DNA from: an uncultured Lachnospiraceae bacterium
GTDB taxonomy: Bacteria > Bacillota > Clostridia > Lachnospirales > Lachnospiraceae
DNA length: 64,000 bases
Direction: 5' to 3'
NCBI GenBank assembly: GCA_947630485.1
Contig: CANRHU010000005.1
Location: 1-64,000, forward strand
The notes under the pieces were generated by a model. It had not been told where the DNA came from. It worked only from the letters and a program-made list of their open reading frames with translations, and did not search any database. Position 1 is the first letter of the stretch. Every line of letters starts with the position of its first letter. This document shows positions 1 through 8,851 of this stretch, piece by piece. Position numbers and translations under genes: made by a program.

Positions 1-40
1 CCACGACTTAAAATCATGAAAACTCACTGTTTTTCTTGAC

Positions 41-111
41 CAGGGGAAGAGGGGCTCGAACCCCCATCTACGGTTTTGGAGACCGCTGCTCTGCCATTGA
101 ACTATTCCCCT
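41..111 (-). tRNA. tRNA-Trp (anticodon CCA)
   Basis: On the minus strand the sequence folds as a complete cloverleaf. The acceptor arm AGGGGAA (111-105) pairs with TTCCCCT (48-42), and the discriminator base is G. The T arm has the TTCGAGC loop. The anticodon loop CTCCAAA, closed by GCGGT/ACCGT, places CCA at the anticodon. The 3' CCA is not encoded: the next bases are GTC. It has its own sigma-A type promoter just upstream and is not part of a visible tRNA cluster. Confidence 0.95.
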
Positions 112-142
112 ATCCGAAGTCAGCTGAACTGACAACGAAATT

Positions 143-171
143 ATATTATCACAATCCGCGGAGTCTGTCAA
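143..171 (-). promoter_or_regulatory. Promoter of tRNA-Trp
   Basis: On the minus strand there is a TTGACA -35 box (166-171), a 17-base spacer and a TAATAT -10 box (143-148). The tRNA 5' end lies about 30 bases downstream. This is close to the housekeeping sigma consensus. Confidence 0.85.
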
Positions 172-172
172 T

Positions 173-220
173 CACTTTTCTTGACAGTTTTTGCACCACT
201 TTTCTTGACAGTTTTTGCAC
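173..220. repeat. Perfect 24-bp tandem duplication upstream of the tRNA-Trp promoter
   Basis: The 24-mer beginning CACTTTTCTTGAC and ending TTTTTGCAC occurs at 173-196 and again, base for base, at 197-220. It abuts the -35 box of the tRNA promoter. A shorter related string (TTTTTCTTGAC) occurs just past the tRNA 3' end, near 30-40. There is no gene in 112-291. Confidence 0.9.
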
Positions 221-291
221 CCATTTTACGACCCATTTCGCGCCGCGCATCGCACGGCTTCAGGCGCGGGGAATTGCCGAGACACCCTAAG

Positions 292-1668
292 CTACAGCGC
301 GGCAATCGCCTCCCGCACATTTCTGACGCCGATCAGCCGGATTTTTCCTTCTGCTGCCGCGACATTCATCTTATCCAGACAGATCTGCGGCAGAATGCAG
401 GTGGTGAAGCCCAGCTTCACCGCCTCGCGGACACGCTGGTCCGCCATGGAGACGGCCCGCACCTCGCCGGAAAGTCCCACTTCGCCGAATACAATCGTCT
501 TTCCATCCACCGGCTTATCCTTCAGGCTGGAAACCAGCGCCATGACGATTGCCAGGTCAAGCGCCGGCTCGTTCATCCGCATACCGCCCGCGATATTCAC
601 ATAGGCGTCGTACCGCGCCATTTCATAATGACAGCGCTTCTCAAGCACAGCCATCAGAAGGTTCACGCGGTTGCCGTCTGTGCCGGCCGCGGTGCGGCGG
701 GGAATCCCCAGATTCGACTGGGTCACCAACGCCTGCACTTCCAGAAGAATCGGCCTGGTTCCCTCCATCGCGCAGGCTACCACGGCCCCGGACGCGCCGT
801 CAGGACGGCCGTCCAGCATAAATTCCGACGGATTTTCCACCTCCGTAAGGCCCTGCTCCCGCATCTCGAAAACGCCGATCTCATTGGTAGAACCAAACCG
901 GTTTTTGACGCCCCGCAGAATCCGGTAAGACGCGTGCCGGTCTCCTTCAAAATACAGGACGGTATCCACCATGTGTTCCAGCACTCTCGGGCCCGCTACC
1001 ACGCCCTCTTTTGTCACATGTCCCACAATGAAAATGGTGATGCCGGCGCCCTTGGCGATCTGCATCAGCAGGTTCGTGGACTCCCTCACCTGGCTGACGC
1101 TGCCGGGCGCGGACGCCACTTCCTCACGGTACATCGTCTGGATGGAATCGATGATGACCACATCCGGCTTCACTTCCAGAATCGCCTCCTGGATACTGTC
1201 CAGGCTGGTCTCGCAGAGAAACAAAAGCTCCCCGGTCATCCCGCCGAGCCGGTTGGCGCGCAGCTTAATCTGCTTTAGCGATTCCTCTCCGGAAATATAC
1301 AGAACCTTCTTTCCGGCCGCCGCCAGATTCCGGCAAACCTGCAGAAGGAGCGTGGATTTGCCGATGCCGGGATCCCCGCCTACCAGGACGAGGGAGCCGG
1401 CCACTATGCCGCCGCCGAGCACCCGGTCGAGCTCGGCATAGCCCGACGACACGCGGTCCTTCTCCTCCACGGAAATCTCCGACAGTCTCGCGGGAGAAGC
1501 CTTCCGAAGCGGACGCATTTTCAGCGCGGCGCCCGTCCCTTCCTTTCTGGCGGCCGGTTCTTCCACAAACGTATTCCAGGCCTTGCAGGCCGGGCACTGC
1601 CCCATCCATTTAGCCGATTCAAAACCGCATTCCCCGCAGAAGAAGACGGTGCTTTTTGCTTTCGTCAT
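292..1668 (-). CDS. radA: DNA repair protein RadA (branch-migration ATPase)
   Basis: RadA helps process recombination intermediates by migrating branched DNA with RecA. The 458-residue protein has the N-terminal four-cysteine zinc finger (C11, C14, C25, C28). A RecA-like ATPase follows, with Walker A GDPGIGKS near residue 98 and Walker B VVIIDS near 170, then the RadA-specific KNRFG motif near 255. A Lon-protease-like C-terminal domain completes it, so the protein is full length for the family. The ATG at 1668 is chosen over the in-frame upstream start because GGGAGGT lies 5-7 bases before it and the zinc finger begins at once. It follows the clpC block, as radA does in many Firmicutes. No disA follows; the next gene downstream is tRNA-Trp. 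Confidence 0.96.
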   Translation of the reverse strand: MTKAKSTVFFCGECGFESAKWMGQCPACKAWNTFVEEPAARKEGTGAALKMRPLRKASPARLSEISVEEKDRVSSGYAELDRVLGGGIVAGSLVLVGGDPGIGKSTLLLQVCRNLAAAGKKVLYISGEESLKQIKLRANRLGGMTGELLFLCETSLDSIQEAILEVKPDVVIIDSIQTMYREEVASAPGSVSQVRESTNLLMQIAKGAGITIFIVGHVTKEGVVAGPRVLEHMVDTVLYFEGDRHASYRILRGVKNRFGSTNEIGVFEMREQGLTEVENPSEFMLDGRPDGASGAVVACAMEGTRPILLEVQALVTQSNLGIPRRTAAGTDGNRVNLLMAVLEKRCHYEMARYDAYVNIAGGMRMNEPALDLAIVMALVSSLKDKPVDGKTIVFGEVGLSGEVRAVSMADQRVREAVKLGFTTCILPQICLDKMNVAAAEGKIRLIGVRNVREAIAAL

Positions 1669-1744
1669 GCTACCTCCCGGTCTCCCATACCACATCCATA
1701 CTCAGGCCCGCGGCGTTCCGCACCGTATAAGCACGGAAACCGCG

Positions 1745-2158
1745 TCACCGTCTCCGAATCCGTACCCGCACCGGAGCTGTCCCGCCAAGCTCCACGGAAA
1801 AGCTCAGCTTGCCGCTCATGTTGGTCCGCATACTGCCGACAGCAAAATCATCCACGAAAACCTCGTATTCCTGATCCTCCTCCAGCTGCACCGTGATCTG
1901 GGCGTCCTTCTCACCGTTCACCGAGAATTCCATGACGGAATCGTCCACCGCCAGGTGCTCCACCGACGTGCCGGGCACCGACTCATAGACAAACATGCCG
2001 TTCCGCTCCAGCTTCGTGATCTCGCGGTAGGTCTTCACTTTGTAGAGATCCCCGCAGTTCTCAAAATCATCCGCCTTCGCCTTTTTATCCAATCTGTAAT
2101 CACCAAAACTGATGCTTCCGTCCGCTTCCGCGCGGATCAGTTCCCGTACTTCCGACAT
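1745..2158 (-). CDS. Conserved-looking hypothetical protein between clpC and radA
   Basis: I do not recognise a named family. The 137-residue product is acidic in the middle and ends in a basic tail (VRVRIRRR). It has no signal peptide or membrane segment. The second half alternates hydrophobic and polar residues, which suggests a compact beta fold. An AGGAGGGGAG ribosome site precedes the ATG. It sits in line with the heat-shock block, about 150 bases after clpC and about 75 bases before radA, so it is probably transcribed with radA. Its role is unknown. The N-terminal part (about residues 5-60) contains several charged EADGSISFGDY-like stretches, which argue that it is a real cytosolic protein. 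Confidence 0.7.
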   Translation of the reverse strand: MSEVRELIRAEADGSISFGDYRLDKKAKADDFENCGDLYKVKTYREITKLERNGMFVYESVPGTSVEHLAVDDSVMEFSVNGEKDAQITVQLEEDQEYEVFVDDFAVGSMRTNMSGKLSFSVELGGTAPVRVRIRRR

Positions 2159-2217
2159 ATTCTCCCCTCCTGCTGCTTATTCCCGCCTCCGTCGCCGGCA
2201 TGGCGGTCTGCCGTTTC

Positions 2218-2223
2218 ATTATA
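2218..2223 (-). promoter_or_regulatory. Possible -10 box upstream of the hypothetical gene and radA
   Basis: The minus strand reads TATAAT in the clpC downstream gap, about 60 bases before the hypothetical gene. No convincing -35 box is at the right distance. It may let radA be expressed apart from clpC. Confidence 0.3.
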
Positions 2224-2310
2224 CAAGACTCTTCTGTAAAAAGCCAGTGAATTTTCTATAAATGTATCCGCCCCGGACAGATACGCGAAACGCGCTGCGG
2301 GCAGAACATG

Positions 2311-4842
2311 TCATGCCTGTTCCTGCAGTTCCTTCTGTTCCTCCGGTTCTTTCCGCTCCTTCGGCTCCTTATCTTCCGCCGGCTCTTTCGCCGCAAACAC
2401 AAGTCCGTCCGGTCCGGCAGTAATCTCCACGCGGTCGCCTTCCTTCACGACGCCGTCGAGAATCTTCTCTGCCAGCTGATCCTCCACCTGGCTCTGAATG
2501 GTTCTGCGCAGTGGCCGGGCGCCGAATTTTTCGTCATAGCCCTTATCGATCAGATACGCCTTGCCGTCCTCCGCCACATCCAGCTCAATGCCCATCTGCT
2601 GGCGGGTCCGCTTATTGATCGCGCTGAGCATAATTGCAACAATGTCCTTCATATTCTCCCGGCTCAGCGGATGGAAGACGATGATCTCATCCACACGGTT
2701 GATAAACTCCGGCTTAAAGATCCGCTTTACCTCCTCCATGACCCGGTCTTTCATAAACTTATATTTCTCCGCGTCGTCGTCTGCGGAGGTAAAGCCGAGC
2801 CGTTTCGGAGAAATAATATTCTCCGCGCCGGCATTGCTGGTCATAATCAGGATGGTATTCTTAAAATCGATCTTCCGTCCCTGGGCGTCTGTGATATGCC
2901 CGTCGTCCAGCACCTGCAGCAGAATATTAAACACATCCGGATGCGCCTTCTCAATCTCGTCGAAGAGAATCACGCTGTAGGGATTGCGGCGCACCTTCTC
3001 GCTCAGCTGGCCGCCTTCGTCATACCCTACGTATCCTGGCGGGGAACCGATCATCTTCGACACGCTGTGCTTCTCCATATATTCCGACATGTCCACACGG
3101 ATCAACGCGTTCTCCGTGCCGAACATTGCCTCCGCCAGCGCCTTGCAAAGCTCCGTCTTGCCCACGCCTGTGGGGCCCAAAAACAGGAAGGAACCGATAG
3201 GACGCTTCGGGTCTTTCAGGCCCACGCGGCCCCTGCGGATGGCCTTGGAGACGGCGGACACGGCCTCCTCCTGCCCCACCACACGCTCATGCAGAATGGA
3301 TTCGAGTTTCTTGAGGCGTTCCGATTCCTCCTCCTCCAGCTTCCGCACCGGAATTTTCGTCCAGCCGGACACCACGTCCGCGATCTCTCCCTCGCCGACT
3401 ACCAGCTTCCGGGTGGTCTTCTCCTTCTGCCAGCGGTCGCGGACCTTCTCGATGCGCTCGCGCTTCTTCTGCTGTTTCTTCTTAATCTCGCCGGCCTTCT
3501 CGTAATTCTCGGAGATAATCGCCTGCTCCTTCTGCTTCTCCAACGTCTCAATCTCTTTCTCCAGAAGCTTAATCTCCTCCGGCTCCACAAACACGGTCAG
3601 GCGCAGCTTCGACGAGGCCTCATCGATCAGGTCAATGGCCTTGTCCGGCAGGAAACGGTCGTTAATATAGCGCGCCGACAGGCGGACGGCAGCGCGCAGG
3701 GCTTCGTCGGTTATGCTCACCTTATGGTGATCCTCATAGCGCCCGCGCAACCCTTTCAGAATCTCATACGCTTCGTCCTCTGACGGTTCCTCCACAGTCA
3801 CCGGCTGGAAGCGCCGCTCCAGGGCCGCGTCCTTCTCGATGTATTTGCGGTATTCCTCGATCGTGGTCGCGCCGATCAGCTGGATCTCCCCGCGCGCCAG
3901 GGACGGCTTTAAAATATTGGAGGCGTCGATGGCCCCCTCCGCCCCGCCCGCACCGATGATCGTGTGGATCTCATCGATGAATAGCAGCACTTCGCCGTCC
4001 TCCATCACCTCGGAGAGCACGCGCTTGATCCGCTCCTCAAATTCTCCCCTGTATTTGGAGCCGGCCACCATGCCGGACAGATCGAGCGTCAGCACCCGCT
4101 TCTGCAAAATGGTCTCCGGCACATCGCCCTCGGCGATCATCTGGGCCAGTCCCTCCACCACGGCGGTCTTACCCACGCCGGGCTCGCCGATGAGGCAGGG
4201 ATTATTCTTCGTGCGGCGGCTCAAAATCTGCACCACCCGCTGAATTTCTCTCTTCCGGCCGATCACCGGATCCAGCTTGCCCTCCCGGGCCAGCGCCGTC
4301 AGATCACGGCTGTAGCTGTCCAGCGTCGGCGTGCTGACATGTCCCTTCGCTCCCGCCGAAACGCCCTGACGGCTTCCCGGAAAGTCCTCGCGTCCCGCGG
4401 GCGCATCTTCCCCCATGGCCGCCAGAAGATCCACATAAAGCCTCTGAATGCTGATCCCCATGGTATTCAGCAGCCTTGTCGCCACGCAGTCGTTCTCCCG
4501 AATCATCGCGATCAGAAGATGCTCCGTGCCGATCAGGGACGCTTTAAAACGCACGGCCTCCCGATAGCTGTTCTCAATCACACGCCTCGCGCTGGGGGTA
4601 TAGGTGCTTGGTTCCGCCAGGCGGGTCGCTTGATTCGGCGTGATCAGCTGGCTGACCAGCTCCATGACCTTGTCCTCCTGCACGCCGCATTCCAGAAGAA
4701 CCCGGGCCGCCACGCCGGTGCCTTCCTGCAGAAGGCCCAGAAGCAGATGCTCGGTTCCCACATAGCTGTGGCCCAGTTCCTCCGCCGCGTCAGCCGCCAG
4801 TTCAATGGCCGTCCTGGCCTTCTCTGTGAATCGATCTATCAT
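2311..4842 (-). CDS. clpC: ClpC, AAA+ unfoldase of the Clp protease
   Basis: ClpC unfolds substrates, including arginine-phosphorylated ones marked by McsB, and feeds them to ClpP. The 843-residue protein has a double Clp-N repeat (about 1-145) and a first AAA+ module with Walker A GEPGVGKT near 219. A coiled middle domain follows, carrying a UVR-like stretch ([16 protein letters not shown]). The second AAA+ module has Walker A GPTGVGKT near 565, and a ClpP-docking LGF loop (KRLGFTS) is visible. The C-terminus ends in an unusual Lys/Glu/Pro-rich tail. The ATG at 4842 is preferred to the TTG six bases upstream because AGGAGG then has normal spacing. It is the last core gene of the mcsA-mcsB-clpC operon. 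Confidence 0.96.
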   Translation of the reverse strand: MIDRFTEKARTAIELAADAAEELGHSYVGTEHLLLGLLQEGTGVAARVLLECGVQEDKVMELVSQLITPNQATRLAEPSTYTPSARRVIENSYREAVRFKASLIGTEHLLIAMIRENDCVATRLLNTMGISIQRLYVDLLAAMGEDAPAGREDFPGSRQGVSAGAKGHVSTPTLDSYSRDLTALAREGKLDPVIGRKREIQRVVQILSRRTKNNPCLIGEPGVGKTAVVEGLAQMIAEGDVPETILQKRVLTLDLSGMVAGSKYRGEFEERIKRVLSEVMEDGEVLLFIDEIHTIIGAGGAEGAIDASNILKPSLARGEIQLIGATTIEEYRKYIEKDAALERRFQPVTVEEPSEDEAYEILKGLRGRYEDHHKVSITDEALRAAVRLSARYINDRFLPDKAIDLIDEASSKLRLTVFVEPEEIKLLEKEIETLEKQKEQAIISENYEKAGEIKKKQQKKRERIEKVRDRWQKEKTTRKLVVGEGEIADVVSGWTKIPVRKLEEEESERLKKLESILHERVVGQEEAVSAVSKAIRRGRVGLKDPKRPIGSFLFLGPTGVGKTELCKALAEAMFGTENALIRVDMSEYMEKHSVSKMIGSPPGYVGYDEGGQLSEKVRRNPYSVILFDEIEKAHPDVFNILLQVLDDGHITDAQGRKIDFKNTILIMTSNAGAENIISPKRLGFTSADDDAEKYKFMKDRVMEEVKRIFKPEFINRVDEIIVFHPLSRENMKDIVAIMLSAINKRTRQQMGIELDVAEDGKAYLIDKGYDEKFGARPLRRTIQSQVEDQLAEKILDGVVKEGDRVEITAGPDGLVFAAKEPAEDKEPKERKEPEEQKELQEQA

Positions 4843-4898
4843 ACACAATAATCCTCCTTCTTCATTCTCTGACCGCCGTCTGTCAGGCCGGCAGTCCC

Positions 4899-5933
4899 TT
4901 AAACCAGTTCCGGAAGCCGCTCCCGCAGGTACTCGGCCCTGGCGGCATCCAGTTCTCCCTTATCCAGGGGCTTTTTGGACAGATTCTGAAGGTTCGCGTT
5001 CTGAATCCCCAGAATCAGCTGAAAGACCGAACATGGCTCCGCAAAGCCGATCAGTTCGTCAGCCGTCCCCGTCATCAGCTGTGAGAGGTAGGACATGGCC
5101 TCCTTCATGCCGATCCGTCTGGCGTAGCGAAGCAGGCCGTAGGACTTGTAAATCTCGTCCTCGCGGATCAGGCGGTGATTCTTAAGCGTCATGTTCCTGA
5201 CCTGCGTCTCCTGCTCGTCCAGCTGAAGCGCCACGCGGGTTACCAGATCCACAATATCCTGCTCCGTCAGCCCCATGGTCTTCTGATTGGATATCTCATA
5301 GAAGGCCCCATAATTCTCCCGGCCCTCGCCATAGAGCCCGCGGACGGCCACCCCAAAGCGTCCCATGTCCGCGATCATCGAAGGAAATTTCTTTCCCATC
5401 GACAGGCTGGGCAAATGTACCACGACCGCCGCGTGCATACCGGTTCCCACGTTCGTAGGAAACGCGGTCAGATAACCGTATTTCTCATCAAACGCGTAGG
5501 GAAAACGCGCATTGATAAAATCGTCCAGCTGGCTGGCTTTCTGCCAGGCTTCCCCCACATGCAGGCCGCTCTTAAGCACCTGGATCCGGATATGATCCGA
5601 ACCGTTGAAGACGACGCTTACGTCCTCCTTCTCAGACAGATACATGGACATGGGCGCTTTCTTTTTCAGAATCGCGGAATTGATCACGCGGCGCTCCTTC
5701 AGCATCTTGAGCTCCAGCTCCCCCGCCTGCGACAGATCCAGAAGGCTGCACTCCTGACCGATCTGATTTCCGATATCCTTCAGGCCCTCGCACAGGCGGC
5801 CGACCATCTCTTTCGCCTCAGCGTCAGAAAGACGGGAAGGAAACACATACTCATTCCAGTTGCGGGCCAGACGAACCTTGCTGAAAATGATATTCTTCCG
5901 ATCTCTGTCCGGCTCCTGATACCAGCTAACCAT
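4899..5933 (-). CDS. mcsB: McsB protein-arginine kinase
   Basis: McsB phosphorylates arginines on damaged proteins and repressors, marking them for ClpCP. The 344-residue product has the guanido-kinase fold signatures: SKVRLARNW near the N-terminus, HAAVVVHLPSL in the nucleotide-binding part, and GLYGEGRENYG followed by EISNQ, as in Bacillus McsB. The ATG at 5933 is preferred because AGGAGGGGG lies just upstream. A longer reading adds an Arg-rich 85-residue shadow of mcsA. The start overlaps the mcsA stop by 8 bases, so translation is coupled. Confidence 0.95.
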   Translation of the reverse strand: MVSWYQEPDRDRKNIIFSKVRLARNWNEYVFPSRLSDAEAKEMVGRLCEGLKDIGNQIGQECSLLDLSQAGELELKMLKERRVINSAILKKKAPMSMYLSEKEDVSVVFNGSDHIRIQVLKSGLHVGEAWQKASQLDDFINARFPYAFDEKYGYLTAFPTNVGTGMHAAVVVHLPSLSMGKKFPSMIADMGRFGVAVRGLYGEGRENYGAFYEISNQKTMGLTEQDIVDLVTRVALQLDEQETQVRNMTLKNHRLIREDEIYKSYGLLRYARRIGMKEAMSYLSQLMTGTADELIGFAEPCSVFQLILGIQNANLQNLSKKPLDKGELDAARAEYLRERLPELV

Positions 5934-6504
5934 CCTCTCTCGCCCCCTCCTTAAGCGCCCGGATCTGATCCCTGCACCAGGCCGCCGTCTCGTATTCTTC
6001 TTTGCGCAGGGCGTCCTTAAGCTTTCTGTCCAGGGCGCGGATCTGCTCCTCCACAGAGCGCGTCTCCCCGGCCGCTCCGTCTTCCCCGCCGTCCTGCGGA
6101 CCGCTCTGCGCTGCCTCCGCCGCCCCCTGATAGGCGGGCCGTTTGCCCTTATGGCAGTCGCTTCCCTGCAGCTGCTTGATATTATCATGGATCAGCACAT
6201 CGAACACGCCGTAGCAGTCGGCGCAGCCGAAACAGCTGTTCTTCACAAACTCCTCGTAGGTCATGCCGCAGGTCGGACAGACGATCTGCTGATATTTCTC
6301 CTGCTTCTGGGCCGGCGTCTCGCCGCCAAGAAGCGCGGACAAAAATTCGGCGAACGGAAATTCCCCGTCAAAAATCGCCGAATACTGGCCAAAATCCAGA
6401 TCACGGGCGCACTGGGCGCAGAAATGGTGCTCCGTCCTGGTGCCATTGATCACTTCCGTATACTGTATATTCGCCTCACGGATCTTACATCTTTCACATA
6501 ACAT
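5926..6504 (-). CDS. mcsA: McsA, zinc-finger activator of McsB
   Basis: McsA binds and activates the McsB arginine kinase. The 192-residue protein has a first zinc knuckle with cysteines 3, 6, 29 and 32, and a second cluster (CPTC, then CFGCADC) near residues 80-105. A UVR motif at about 150-185 (LDRKLKDALRKEEYETAA) matches the interaction motif in ClpC and UvrB/C. The linker between the second zinc site and the UVR is Gly/Ala/Gln-rich and variable. It starts 17 bases after the GntR-type regulator stop and overlaps mcsB. Confidence 0.93.
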   Translation of the reverse strand: MLCERCKIREANIQYTEVINGTRTEHHFCAQCARDLDFGQYSAIFDGEFPFAEFLSALLGGETPAQKQEKYQQIVCPTCGMTYEEFVKNSCFGCADCYGVFDVLIHDNIKQLQGSDCHKGKRPAYQGAAEAAQSGPQDGGEDGAAGETRSVEEQIRALDRKLKDALRKEEYETAAWCRDQIRALKEGAREDG

Positions 6505-6521
6505 GGCGAAACCTCCCGCAT

Positions 6522-6911
6522 CTATTCCGCTGAATCCTCCCAGTTGGTAAAAACATCGTAGACCTCGTCCACCAACCGGTGTACCTCTTCTCTCTCAATG
6601 CCTCTGCAGACCGCTTTGGCCATGGCAACGGCAATCTCCTCCTTCATCTCCTCCATCACGCGCTTCCGGTCCGCCTCCAGCGCCACAACAGCGCCCCTGC
6701 GGCGATCAAGCTTCACAAAGCCTTCCTCCCGCAAAACCGAATACGCCTTGTTCACCGTATGCATATTGATACTGACATATTCCGCCAGCTGGCGGACTGA
6801 CGGAAGGGAATCTCCCTCCCGGATACGTCCGGTGGCAATTCCGAATATGATCTGATTGCGAAGCTGCATATAAAGCGCTTCATCGCTGTTGAAGTCAACC
6901 CTTAAAACCAT
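6522..6911 (-). CDS. GntR-family (YtrA-like) transcription regulator heading the mcsA-mcsB-clpC operon
   Basis: The 129-residue protein has an N-terminal winged helix of GntR type (PSVRQLAEYVSINMHTVNKAYSVLREEGFV, residues about 35-65). A short helical C-terminal dimer arm of about 55 residues follows, with no ligand domain; this is the YtrA subfamily plan. The ATG at 6911 is chosen because the GntR fold starts right there and GGTGGG precedes it; the longer frame adds 43 unlike residues. It occupies the place held by ctsR in Bacillus and many Clostridia. A strong promoter and a perfect palindrome lie just upstream, so autoregulation and control of the whole operon are likely (inferred). The effector is unknown. 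Confidence 0.88.
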   Translation of the reverse strand: MVLRVDFNSDEALYMQLRNQIIFGIATGRIREGDSLPSVRQLAEYVSINMHTVNKAYSVLREEGFVKLDRRRGAVVALEADRKRVMEEMKEEIAVAMAKAVCRGIEREEVHRLVDEVYDVFTNWEDSAE

Positions 6912-6929
6912 GTTCCCACCATCTTTCGT

Positions 6930-6942
6930 TATAACTGTTATA
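6930..6942. promoter_or_regulatory. Palindromic operator at the start of the GntR-mcsA-mcsB-clpC operon
   Basis: TATAAC-T/A-GTTATA is a perfect 13-base palindrome (6+1+6). It sits just downstream of the -10 box, at or next to the expected transcription start, and before the regulator's ribosome site. Binding here would block initiation. It is the natural target for the adjacent GntR regulator (inference). Confidence 0.7.
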
Positions 6943-6945
6943 GCA

Positions 6946-6974
6946 ATCATATAACATTTTTGTCGAAACGTCAA
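6946..6974 (-). promoter_or_regulatory. Promoter of the GntR-mcsA-mcsB-clpC operon
   Basis: TTGACG (6969-6974), a 17-base spacer and TATGAT (6946-6951) on the minus strand. No CtsR heptad repeat (GGTCAAA type) or CIRCE element is visible around it. Confidence 0.85.
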
Positions 6975-6981
6975 GATGGAA

Positions 6982-7022
6982 AGGGCTGCCACGCACGAGC
7001 AATCCCGCACCCTGGCAGCCCT
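6982..7022 (-). terminator. Hairpin terminator after the cohesin/cadherin-domain gene
   Basis: AGGGCTGCCA (6982-6991) and TGGCAGCCCT (7013-7022) form a perfect 10-bp stem. On the minus strand it is followed by only a short T run (TTT), so termination may be partial. The GntR operon promoter starts 8 bases beyond it. Confidence 0.6.
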
Positions 7023-7083
7023 CTGTTCTGTCTCACGCACACGTTCCTGCCGGAAGCCTGACCGTCCGGCGTTTCCCGCTGCT

Positions 7084-8829
7084 TTACACTCCGAGATCTA
7101 TGATCTGGAAATCGTCATCACCGCCCACATTCTTCTGCTCCTGTCCCTGGGTCTTCGGCGGCTGCATCCCCTGCCGCGCGATCCTGACTCCCTGCTCATT
7201 GTCGCCGGGAAGCGGTCCCTTTACCACATAGCTCTGGTCTCCCGCGCCGTCTGGCAGACGTCTCTGCGCCTGTCCCTGCTGTCCTGCGGCCGAACGGGCG
7301 GAAGGTGCGGGCCTGGCAGTACCCTGCTGCCCCGCAGCCGGTCTCTGGCCTCCCTGACCGGAAGCCGGACGGTATCCCTGACTGCCGCTTAAACCCGGGC
7401 GCTGGCCCTGCGGCGCGCCTGCCGGCCGCTGCTGACCCTGCGGGATCTGCTGGCGGCGCTGCGCCTGACGCTCACGGATCTGCTGCTCAGCCCGGAATTC
7501 CTCCTGCTCGGCATTCTCTTCGTCTTCTTCCATGCCGCGCATGTACCTCTCCTCACGGGAAATCCTGCGGCGTTCCGCCTGGGCGGCCTGCTTCTGTTTC
7601 TCTGAGGACTTATGACGTTCCGGATAACTGCCCCCGTCCTGTCTCTTCTCATAGAAATCATCCTTGCCGCCTCTGGTCGCCACCAGCGCAATAATCACAA
7701 TCAGCAGAACCACTGCCAGCGCGATCAGACCGATGATGATATAGAAGCGCATATTGTAATCACTTAACAGAGAATTGTACTCCTCTACCAGCGCCGCATA
7801 ATCGGAATTGCTCGTCGCATCCACAAGCGGATCGCGGAAGTAGCGCTGAATCGTCTTCTCCGTCAGATCGTAGCGATAGAAATCCGTTTCCCCATTCTCA
7901 TTGGTAGCGTAGAAAATACAGTACTGCGGACTGGCCGCGTCTCCGCCCCAGATCCAGCCCTGTACGTCATGGCCGTCGATGGCGACCTGCGCCGGTACAA
8001 AACCGTCAGGAATCGGAATGTCATCCGTCACCGGATATACCGTCACGCTTCTCTCGGGCGTCCGAAGCACGACGCCCTCCGGGGAAGCTTCCCCTGCGCC
8101 GTCCGCGCCGTCTGCCGTCTTCGTCACCGTGATGGTATACTCCTTCACGGTATGACCATCCTGCGCCGTCACAGTGCAGACGACCGTATTCTCACCTGCC
8201 TGCAGATCCTCATTGCCGCTCACCGCTACGCTCGCACCCGCATCCACTGCCGGCGCGTCCACTACAAGACTGCTCACATCGCCGCCGACTGTGACCGTAT
8301 ACTCTGTCACATCAGCCGAAAACGCAGGCGTCAGCGTACCTGGCGAAACCTGCAGACCGGCCAGATTGGCATTGGTTGAATCTCCGGCCGCCGCCGCGAT
8401 GGTTATCGCGGAAGACCCCTCCCGCTCCACCGTAACGGTCTGGCTGTCGCTGTCGTAAACCTCCTGCGAAGCAATCGTGATCGTGGCAGTTCCCGCGCGC
8501 AGGGCACGGAAAGTCAGCACAAAGGTCAGATCCGTAGCGTTCTGGCTGTCCGTACTTCCGGTTACACGCACAGTACCCGCGCCTCCGCTTGCGCCGTCTC
8601 CGCTCACAAACTCCAAAAGCGACGCGTCATAAGACAATGTCACATCTGCCCTTCCGATGGTCTCCGTACCTGTGGAAGTAATCTTCATATTGACCGTCAC
8701 GGTCTGGCCCGTCGTCGTAGACGGATCAGAGAACGCGATCCGGGCCGCCAGCACCGAAGATGACATACCGAGTGTCATGACAGCAACCAATACGATACCG
8801 GCCAGAAATCGTTTCATACTTCTGTTCAT
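7084..8829 (-). CDS. Membrane-anchored surface protein with cohesin-like and cadherin-like domains
   Basis: The 581-residue protein has a signal peptide ending near ALA-28. A cohesin-type beta sandwich (about 29-146, with VTLSYDASLLEFVSG) is followed by a cadherin-like beta-sandwich domain (about 152-237, NLAGLQVSPGTLTPAF to YTITVTK). A middle domain (about 255-345) is unassigned. One membrane helix (about 362-384) leads to a highly charged, Gln/Arg/Pro/Gly-rich cytoplasmic tail of about 195 residues. The topology is outside-helix-inside. The ribosome site AAAGGGGAT precedes the ATG. It starts 22 bases after the glucosaminidase gene, so both are one operon and probably act at the cell wall. 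No dockerin partner is seen in the window, so cohesin here may mean only the fold. Confidence 0.8.
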   Translation of the reverse strand: MNRSMKRFLAGIVLVAVMTLGMSSSVLAARIAFSDPSTTTGQTVTVNMKITSTGTETIGRADVTLSYDASLLEFVSGDGASGGAGTVRVTGSTDSQNATDLTFVLTFRALRAGTATITIASQEVYDSDSQTVTVEREGSSAITIAAAAGDSTNANLAGLQVSPGTLTPAFSADVTEYTVTVGGDVSSLVVDAPAVDAGASVAVSGNEDLQAGENTVVCTVTAQDGHTVKEYTITVTKTADGADGAGEASPEGVVLRTPERSVTVYPVTDDIPIPDGFVPAQVAIDGHDVQGWIWGGDAASPQYCIFYATNENGETDFYRYDLTEKTIQRYFRDPLVDATSNSDYAALVEEYNSLLSDYNMRFYIIIGLIALAVVLLIVIIALVATRGGKDDFYEKRQDGGSYPERHKSSEKQKQAAQAERRRISREERYMRGMEEDEENAEQEEFRAEQQIRERQAQRRQQIPQGQQRPAGAPQGQRPGLSGSQGYRPASGQGGQRPAAGQQGTARPAPSARSAAGQQGQAQRRLPDGAGDQSYVVKGPLPGDNEQGVRIARQGMQPPKTQGQEQKNVGGDDDFQIIDLGV

Positions 8830-8851
8830 TCTGCTTATCCCCTTTCTTGGT

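Noticed and set aside
173-220. CRISPR-like repeat
   Set aside because: There are only two copies, directly adjacent with no spacers, and no cas genes.
2308-3783. 491-codon plus-strand open frame
   Set aside because: It lies wholly antisense to clpC, whose domains are all intact. GC-rich codon use opens the opposite frame, and no ribosome site or family is seen.
6912-6990. CtsR or CIRCE heat-shock operator
   Set aside because: No GGTCAAA-type heptad pair and no TTAGCACTC inverted repeat is present; the only palindrome is the TATAAC/GTTATA site.
7084-8829. Part of a cellulosome
   Set aside because: A cohesin-like fold is present, but there is no dockerin in any enzyme of the window and the protein has a single membrane helix, so a general surface role is more likely.
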